Shown here: positions 49,115-64,000 of the stretch, in pieces
Position numbering within the stretch: position 1 is the first letter of the stretch
How the letters are laid out: each line of letters begins with the position of its first letter
Source of the DNA: Cacajao melanocephalus
Lineage: Eukaryota; Chordata; Mammalia; Primates; Pitheciidae
Length of the DNA stretch: 64,000 nt
Direction of reading: 5' to 3'
NCBI GenBank assembly: GCA_963573385.1
Contig: CAUYLG010076645.1
Location: forward strand, 62,001-126,000
The notes under the pieces: model-generated
Databases searched by the model: none
Seen by the model: only the letters and a program-made list of their open reading frames with translations
What the model was told of the DNA's origin: nothing
Translations under genes and position numbers: made by a program

Positions 49115-49375
49115 ATTTTTTATGGAGTTGTAAGTCACAAGTGTTGTAAAAAGTAAAAACATTAGGTGTACAGCTTGGTGAATTGTTACATGTGTATACA
49201 CACAGGTACCCTCCATCCAGATCAAGACATAAAGGTTTTCTAATATACTTTCTACTCATTCCTACCCCCATCCAAGGTAACCATGCTTCTGATTCTATTA
49301 CCATTTATTCGTTTTGCTTATTTCTGAACTTCACATAAATGGAATCATACATATGCAAACTTTAGGGTTGCCAGG
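49115..49375 (-). repeat. probable old L1 fragment, antisense
   Basis: 'aggtgtacagcttggtgaatt', 'catccagatcaagacataaa', 'tgaacttcacataaatggaatca' follow an ancient L1 pattern. Subfamily uncertain. Confidence 0.45.
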
Positions 49376-49379
49376 TTAG

Positions 49380-49739
<360 letters not shown>

Positions 49740-49877
49740 TAGTTATTCATTGTTTAATCTAAAATTCAAATTTAACCAAATATCTGTATTTTATTTAGCA
49801 ACTCTAATAGTCGTTTGTGCCTGAATTTCTTTCAACGTAATTGTGAGATTCACCCATATTGCAGTTATCAATATGTC

Positions 49878-50181
49878 TTTTTTTTTTTTTTTTTTTGAGA
49901 CAGGGTCTTGCTCTGTCACCCAGGCTGCAGTACAGTGTTGCAATCTTGGTCCACTGCAACCTCCACCTCTGGGGCTCAAGCAATCCTCCTACTTCATCCT
50001 CCTGAGTAGCTGGGGCTACAGGCACATGCCATCATGCCTGGCTAAATTTTTTGGTGTTTTTTGTAGAGACAGGGGTCTCACTATGTTGCTCAGGCTGGTC
50101 TCCAACTTCTGCACTCAAGTGATCTGCCTGCCTCGGCCTCCCAAAATGCTGGGATTACGGGAGTGAGCCACCTCACCTGGC
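49878..50181 (-). repeat. Alu SINE, antisense
   Basis: Long T-run head. Flanks tcaatatgtct / tcaatgtgctct suggest a diverged target-site duplication. Confidence 0.92.
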
Positions 50182-50211
50182 CTCAATGTGCTCTTCTTAA
50201 TTGCTGCATAG

Positions 50212-50415
<204 letters not shown>

Positions 50416-50439
50416 TGACCAAGGGTGGGTTATCTTAGA

Positions 50440-50665
50440 AAAGCAGTGTAGAGTGGTGTTAAGTGGGTACATTGTGGCATCAGAGGTCTGGGGGATTTAT
50501 CTCTTAGCTCCACCTCTTACTTGTGACCTTAGCCAGGTTACTTAATCTCCCTGTGCCTCAGTTAGTTCGACGTTAATATGGGTTAATAATAGTACCTCAA
50601 ATGCTGTTGTAAGGTTTAAAGGAGATATTCCATATAAACCACTTTGAATCGGGCCCAACACAGAC
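50440..50665 (+). repeat. MIR SINE
   Basis: 'ttgtgaccttagccagg', 'ctgtgcctcagttagt', 'aataatagtacctcaaatgc', 'gtaaggtttaaaggaga'. Confidence 0.8.
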
Positions 50666-50913
50666 TTAACTCAGTAGATATTGTCTGTGTCATATCCGTT
50701 AAACATAGGAGAAAACTGAGGTTCAGCAGCTTGAAGAGACTTGCTCAAAGTCACATACCCAGTATGTAACAGATCCCTTTGTCATGGATATTGGCTAAAT
50801 CAGAGTCATTCATTCATTCAACAATTTTTTTTGAGCATTTTATTATGTGCCAAGCACTCTTTTAGGTCCTGAGACAGTCCAAAAGTTTCTACTAATATGA
50901 AATGTATATTCTT

Positions 50914-52099
<1,186 letters not shown>

Positions 52100-52131
52100 T
52101 AAATCAATACTTACTTATACAAAGAAGCTTA

Positions 52132-54330
<2,199 letters not shown>

Positions 54331-54644
54331 TTCCTTTTTTTTTTTTTTTTTTTAAGAGACAGGGTCTTGCTCTGTTGCCGAGACTGAAGTACAGTGGCCC
54401 AATCATGGCTCACTGCAGGCTTGAACTCCTGGGCTCCAGTGTTCCTCTTGCCTCAGCCTCCTGAGCAGCGAGGACTACAGGCAGGTGTCACCAAGCCCAG
54501 GTAATTTGAAAAACATGTTTTTTGGTAGAGATGGGGGTTTTGCTATGTTGCCCAGGCTGGTCTTGAACTCCTGGCCACAAGCAATCCACCCATCTCGGCC
54601 TCCCAAAGTTCTGGTATTAACAGGCGTGAGCCACTGAGCCTGGC
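54331..54644 (-). repeat. Alu SINE, antisense
   Basis: T-run and GAGACAGGGTCTTGCTCTG start; GTGAGCCACTGAGCCTGGC end. Confidence 0.92.
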
Positions 54645-54724
54645 TGTGCCTTAGGAAGGAATAACAGTACTCAATTCATCAGTTGGTACAGATGGGTGCT
54701 CAGTAACTGAGGGTCTATTGACTC

Positions 54725-54855
54725 TTGAGTTGGAACCTGGATTCATCCAGGACCTGTCCCACTGGATGACGTGGCCATGCCCCTTGCCATCTCTGAGTCT
54801 CAGATGCCTCGTCTGTAAAATGGGCATCATCTTGCCTGCTGCAGCCCTGGGTCTC
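54725..54855 (+). repeat. MIR SINE
   Basis: 'ttggaacctggattcatcc', 'tctgagtctcagatgcctc', 'gtctgtaaaatgggcatc'. Confidence 0.7.
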
Positions 54856-55042
54856 TCATCTCTAGTCCCATTGGTCTTCACATCCCCCAACCACCCCAGG
54901 TTTGCCTTGTTAACACCTAATTCTCCACTCAGATATTCGTCCTCCTCTCCCTCCTGTCTTCTCTTCACTTACTTAATACATTTTTTGTGACCACCTACTA
55001 TGTGCCAGGTGATGGATAAGACAGGCAAAGTCTTCGTCTTCA

Positions 55043-55395
<353 letters not shown>

Positions 55396-55444
55396 AAAAA
55401 GAAAAAAGAAAACCCCCCAAAGACCAGGCAATTGCAGACTGTAA

Positions 55445-55830
<386 letters not shown>

Positions 55831-56241
55831 TGAGGCTTCCGTTCTAATTAATACTGTATTTGAATATGCACATGGTGCGAATTCAAGCAGCTGTGCTGCC
55901 ACAACGTCAGGCCCTTTTGTCCCCAGCTTTGCAGTCTTCCTCCCAAGAGGCCCTGTGTTGCCAGTTTCCTGAGAGTGGGTGACATTTGCGTCATCTGAGT
56001 CACAAGAAGCAGCAGCTGTTTTGAAGATGTAGGAGAGAAGGAGTCCAGGCAGAGGGACATGGTGGCGAAAAGCAAAGGCCCTGAGGGTGGACAGGTGTCG
56101 CTGAGTGACAGAGGAGAGCAGAGGCCATGGGGGCTGGCGACTGGGGGCCTGCAGGTGGTGGGAAGGAATTTGCATTTGGGAAGAAATTTGCATGTTATTC
56201 CATGTGGCCTGGGGAAAACTGGGTGGGCTGGGGGCTAAGCC
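55831..56241. other. intergenic with paired octamer motifs
   Basis: No repeat clearly assigned. Two ATTTGCAT octamers lie at 56168-56175 and 56186-56193. Confidence 0.6.
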
Positions 56242-56297
56242 TGAGCATCTGCTGATTAGTGTTTTTTATAAACACCCAGAGAATGGACTCAGGGGCC
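56242..56297 (+). repeat. inverted repeat A, left arm
   Basis: The reverse complement matches 56753-56808. Shared cores are 'cattctctg', 'aacactaatcag' and 'agatgctca'. GC-rich similarity may extend outward on both sides. Confidence 0.85.
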
Positions 56298-56515
56298 AGA
56301 GTGGGGCAGGAGACCGGCCGGGAGGTAACTGGGCTTTAGTAAATATTTTGTGACCACCTACTATGTGCCAGGTGATGGTGAGCACCAGGGCTGGGGTGGA
56401 GGAGTGAGGTGGTGGGAAGTGGTTGGTTTGGGTTGTTTGGAGGTGGGATTGAGTCTAGGTGTTGGGGCCATAGGCTCTCATGACACCTGGCCACCACTGG
56501 TGTCATGTGGCAGGA

Positions 56516-56676
56516 TGCAAATGGCAGGATGGGTTTGGGGGGTGATTCACATGACTGGGATTGGTGGGAGGGAAGTGGCCATGGGAGACGGGCAGAATCT
56601 AGCAGGCAAGAGACTACCGTAGCCATCCCTGCAAAGCTGTGTTCCCATTTACCAAGGGCCTCAACACCCTCTAGTC
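56516..56676 (+). repeat. inverted repeat B, left arm
   Basis: The reverse complement matches 56941-57100 at roughly nine bases in ten by eye. Shared runs include 'gactgggattggtgggaggg', 'gacgggcagaatctagcagg' and 'gttcccatttaccaagggcc'. Confidence 0.95.
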
Positions 56677-56752
56677 AGTCCATGGCAAACACATGGCAAA
56701 CTCGCCCCCTATGGACACTCCACTCTCTTCGCTGGCCTCCTACCCGCCTCTA

Positions 56753-56808
56753 GCCCCTGAGTTCATTCTCTGCAGTATTTGTGTGAAACACTAATCAGAA
56801 GATGCTCA
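56753..56808 (-). repeat. inverted repeat A, right arm
   Basis: Partner of 56242-56297. It lies between the two arms of repeat B, so the pairs interlock. Confidence 0.85.
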
Positions 56809-56940
56809 ATCCCAGCCCCACCCCACCCGCTTATCTCCAGGCCGTGTCGAGTGACCTCCAAGTTCCTTCCCGGCACACCATGTCTTTGTGGTTGGATGCA
56901 TGCTGCACCACTGTAACCTGGCACGGAGTGGGCCTTAGGG

Positions 56941-57100
56941 GACTAGAGGTTGGAGAGGCCCTTGGTAAATGGGAACATAGCTTTGCAGAGATGGCTGCAG
57001 CAATCTCTTGCCTGCTAGATTCTGCCCGTCCCCGATGGGCACTTCCCTCCCACCAATCCCAGTCACGTGACTCACCCCCAAGCCCATCCTGCCATTTGCA
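56941..57100 (-). repeat. inverted repeat B, right arm
   Basis: Partner of 56516-56676, same length within one base, opposite orientation. Not Alu, L1 or MIR as far as I can tell. Confidence 0.95.
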
Positions 57101-57369
57101 GCCTAATTCTGATATGCAGGATTTAGAATCCCACCATCAGATTCTCATATTCTCTTTGCTGTGGTGGAACTTTTTTCCCCATGAAAGCTTGACATATAAA
57201 ATCCATAGACAGTTGTAACTTCAAATGCCTGAGAACTCAGGAAAAACAGGAGAGTGAAACAGACACAAATCTCAACACTGATATCATCATATACAGCAAT
57301 TGTCGAGAAAAAAAAGAGGCTGTTTTATTAAGCACCACAATCTCAAATCGGGACATATCTGACAATTGT

Positions 57370-57668
57370 ATTTTTTTTTCTTCTTTTTTTTTTCTTTGAG
57401 GCAGAGTCTTGCTCTGTGGCCTAGGCTGGAGTGCAGAGGTGTGATCTTGGCTCACTGCAATCTCTGCCTCGAGGTTCAAGTGATTCTCCTGCCTCAGGTT
57501 CCCAAGTAGCTGGGATTACAAGCGTGCTCCACCATGACCAGCTAATTTTTGTATTTTTAGTAGAGACATGGTTTCACCATGTTGGCTAGGAACTCCTGAC
57601 CCCAAGTGATCAGCTCGCCTCGGCTTCCCAAATTGTTGGAATTACAGGTGTGAGCCACCAAGCCCAGT
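57370..57668 (-). repeat. Alu SINE, antisense
   Basis: Target-site duplication tgacaattgtatt on both sides. Confidence 0.94.
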
Positions 57669-57868
57669 CCTGACAATTGTATTCTTTTCACCTGTTCAGC
57701 AAAGGGTCGACAGATGCTTCCTGTACTTGGAATGGATTATTTCCTCATTTGGTTTCCCTTCTATCCAAACACAATCCTACTTTGTCCAGAGAAATATTTC
57801 CAGATGGTAATGGTTTCTGTGTATGTGTTTCAAGAAATTTTACATAAAATTTGAAGTATAACACACAT

Positions 57869-58155
57869 GGCTGGGCATGATGGCTAACGCCTGTAATCCC
57901 AACACTTTGGGATTAGGCTGAAGGATCGCTCGAGCCCAGGAGTTGGAGGCCAGCCTGGGCAACATAGCAAGACCCCCTGCCTCTACAAATAATAATAATA
58001 AATCAGCCAGGCATCGTGGCACCTGCCTATAGTCCCAGCTACTTGGGAGGCTGAGGTGGGAGGATGGCCTGAGCCTCAGGAGGTGGAGGCTACAGTGAGC
58101 TGTGATGGTGCCACTGCACTCTAGCCCGGGTGACAAAGTGAGACCCCAACTCCGA
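57869..58155 (+). repeat. Alu SINE, sense, old
   Basis: GGCTGGGCATGATGGCTAAC start. Internal AATAATAATAA linker; weak A-tail. Confidence 0.88.
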
Positions 58156-58164
58156 AGAATATAA

Positions 58165-59286
<1,122 letters not shown>

Positions 59287-59304
59287 TGAAGCAAATTTAA
59301 TGAA

Positions 59305-59849
59305 GACAGTGCAGCAGAGCTCTCAGCGCTGCTCCCAGACACAGCTTCCCGCGCGCTTCGCTCAGCTCCAACATGGCAAAAATCTCCAGCCCTACAGAGA
59401 CTCAGTGGTGCATCGAGTCCCTGATTGCTGTTTTCCAGAAGTATGCTGGAAAAGATGGTTATAACTATGCTGTCTCCAAGACGGAGTTCCTAAGCTTCAT
59501 GAATACAGAACTGACTGCCTTCACAAAGAACTGGAAGGACCCCGTTGTCTTTGACCACACGATGAAGAAACTGGATGCCAACAGCGATGGGCAGCTAGAT
59601 TTCTCAGAATTCCTTAATCTGATTGGTGGCCTAGCTATGGCTTGCCGTGACTCTCAAGGCTGTCCCTTCCCAGAAGCGGACCTGAGGACCCCTTAGGCCT
59701 GGCCTTCAAATCCACCCCATTTCCTTCTAGCCTTTCTGTCATCACCTCCACAGCCCACACATTATCCCCTGAGCCCAGCACACCAACCAGCTCATGCAGG
59801 CCCCACTTGCGAATAGTAATAAAACAATGTCACTTAAAAAAAAAAAAAA
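59305..59849 (+). pseudogene. S100A11 processed pseudogene (retrocopy)
   Basis: An intronless copy of the S100A11 mRNA. It has a 5' UTR portion, ATG at 59373, an open frame of 107 codons to TAG at 59694-59696, a 3' UTR, AATAAA at 59818-59823 and a 14-A tail (59836-59849). The S100 fold is recognisable: SSPTETQWCIESLI, the first loop KYAGKDGYNY, and a canonical EF-hand DANSDGQLDFSE at residues 68-79. Compared with the parent as I recall it, five bases are lost after codon 94. The last 13 residues are therefore shifted, and the parental TGA (59683-59685) is out of frame. Several substitutions also occur. No promoter is visible, so expression is doubtful. Target-site duplications are not clear. 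Confidence 0.92.
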
Positions 59850-60809
59850 GAAAGTACAGAGGTAAGGCACACAGGGACTGCAACAGTGGGGAGCTGTTAG
59901 CACCCCAAGGCCAAAGGGGTGAGAGAGAGAACGGTGTTCCTTGACACAGAGATAGCTGGAGCTGTAGAAGTGAGGTCAAGACAAGAGTTGAAGCCACGGA
60001 GAAATTCAGCCTCTGCCAAAGTTAAGGCAAAACAGGGAGGGAGCTGGCAGTGGCATCAACATGCCCACTTCTCCCCCATCCTTCCCTTTTATCTCTGCGG
60101 ATTCCTCCCCTTGGCTGAATGCATTGTGAAGTCAGAAAGCACAGCTGCCTCCAGGCTATAGAGCAGGACAGATAGGGTTGGAGATTGGACTGCATGTGTG
60201 TGGATGTGGTGGGTGAGCAGAGAAGAACCGTCACAGGGAGGCAGGGACAGGCACCAGAAGACAAGACATTTGCATACTCCTTAGTTGGAGAAAGCTGGGA
60301 AGGAGTATCTCACCAGGGGGAAAAGCATGCGTGAAACCATGGCGCGCCAAGACAGCCTGGCTCCCTGCATTGTTTATTTAATTGTGATGGTTTGTTTGAT
60401 TGATTCTGCTCTGTGTGCACATGGTGAAAATAAAACATTCCAAAAGGTCCAAAAGGGCATAAAGTGGGAAGTCAATCTTTCTTCCACCCTTCATCTTGGT
60501 TACCCAGCCCACCTTCCCAGAAGCCATCTTGCTCTCCAGTCTCTCATCGCCTTCCGGAAATAGCTGGTGCACATGCTGGCCAGTAAATGTATATGACTTG
60601 TGTCACTTGAACTCCTAATTTGATTTAATTTCATGGGTGTTTGCGGAGCCCCTACTGTGTGCAAAGAAATGATCTGAGCTCTCTGGCTTCAGATCCTAAG
60701 CCCGACTCTGACCCACTAAACACTGTGCAGCTTCAGACCCACCACTGCTGGCCTCTCATCTCTTTCTCCAAGCAACGGGTAGGCCTGCCACAGTTATGTT
60801 GTTCAATTT
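59850..60809. other. intergenic
   Basis: 60,420-60,600 resembles an old L1-type antisense fragment ('gggcataaagtgggaagtc', 'ttggttacccagcccacc'). The rest is unassigned. No gene. Confidence 0.5.
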
Positions 60810-62260
<1,451 letters not shown>

Positions 62261-62439
62261 AAGAATTTTAGAATCATAAAATCCAGGAGTCCTGGGCTCC
62301 CAGGTTACCAGTATAACCCACACTGCCACCACCCCCCATCTGTTCTCCACACTGTCAATGAAATGTTTCTCTCAGGCCGACCTCCCACCCACTCTGGCGT
62401 CTTCTTCTCTCACCTGAGGTCTTGTTCCAAACTTGTCTC

Positions 62440-63385
<946 letters not shown>

Positions 63386-64000
63386 ATAAGATGTTAGAAT
63401 CACAAACTTTTAGAACCACGGACTTGGTGAAACAGAAGCCTAGTCTCAGAATTATATAATCCTAGACTTAGTATTAATTATACAGAGACACTGAGAATCT
63501 CCGAAGCTTAGGATCCCAAGGTTGAAATAATTCTCATATAGGCATCTTGTCCAAGGACTATCAGTGGATTAGGACAGTGTTAATTGTGCCCTTCTATATT
63601 ATTTAATGTATACATTTACATTTATTTATATAAACATTATATTACATTTGTCTTTCAAACATCTATTTTATTTTAATAAAAGTTTGTTCGGCACCTAATG
63701 AGTGGGAATGCACTCACTGCAGCGGCTTCAAATGTTTATTTTTATAATGTGTCCTTCTATGTTTATTAAGCGCCTAACTTATTTATTAACCAATATTAAT
63801 TGAGCCTGTTTATTCTGTGACCAGACGCTGCACTAGGCAACTATGTGAGTCATCTATGGCTGCATAACTCATTACCTTGATTTTAAAACAACAAACATGT
63901 ATTTTATCATAGTTTCTGTGTGGTAGGACTTCAGAAACGGCTTAGCTGGATGGTTCTGGCTTAGATGTCTCATGAGGTTGTAGTCAAAATACCAGCTGGG
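63386..64000. other. intergenic, AT-rich
   Basis: 63,840-64,000 resembles an old interspersed repeat ('ctatggctgcataactca', 'aaaacaacaaacatgtatt') cut by the window end. No gene. Confidence 0.5.

Noticed and set aside
56336..56626. Open frames on both strands across the inverted repeats
   Set aside because: Composition is Pro/Ser- or Gly/Trp-rich and the frames arise from the GC-rich repeat arms; no recognisable product.

Overview
This is primate nuclear DNA, not a prokaryotic, phage or plasmid window. I count about 65 Alu SINEs by eye, many full-length and dimeric with A-tails and target-site duplications. There are also MIR, L2, L1, MER5A and MADE1 remnants, and coding sequence split into short exons with canonical GT/AG junctions. 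Two genes are recognisable: SERINC3 (plus strand, last part only) and TTPAL (minus strand, complete). In human these lie tail to tail at 20q13.12, so relative to the human chromosome the window reads reversed. Several residues of both proteins differ from the human forms as I remember them, so a non-human simian is plausible; I cannot name the species.

Layout. 1-9.2 kb: last six exons of SERINC3, with a stop at 8539-8541 and a likely poly(A) signal at 9204. 9.2-13.9 kb: intergenic, with old repeats, one Alu and a local direct duplication. 13.9-33.4 kb: TTPAL. Its promoter lies in a CpG-rich block near 33.1-33.5 kb, exon 1 is non-coding, exons 2-5 encode a complete 342-residue CRAL-TRIO protein, and the probable 3' UTR is about 5 kb. 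33.5-64 kb: a gene-poor interval. It holds dense Alus, a 5'-truncated 7SL RNA pseudogene (about 48.3-48.45 kb), half of a MADE1 element, two interlocked inverted repeats (56.2-57.1 kb) and an S100A11 retrocopy with a 5-base deletion near its C-terminus (59.3-59.85 kb).

Function. SERINC3 is a multipass membrane protein and TTPAL a cytosolic lipid-binding-type protein. They are neighbours, not an operon, and their 3' ends converge. I found no CRISPR array, tRNA gene or novel multi-gene system. The most interesting unexplained structures are the interlocked inverted repeats near 56.2-57.1 kb, two palindromes that look like template-switch scars (6756 and 21039), a 19-bp tandem duplication beside a SERINC3 splice acceptor, and an in-frame TTPAL exon closely bracketed by inverted Alus.
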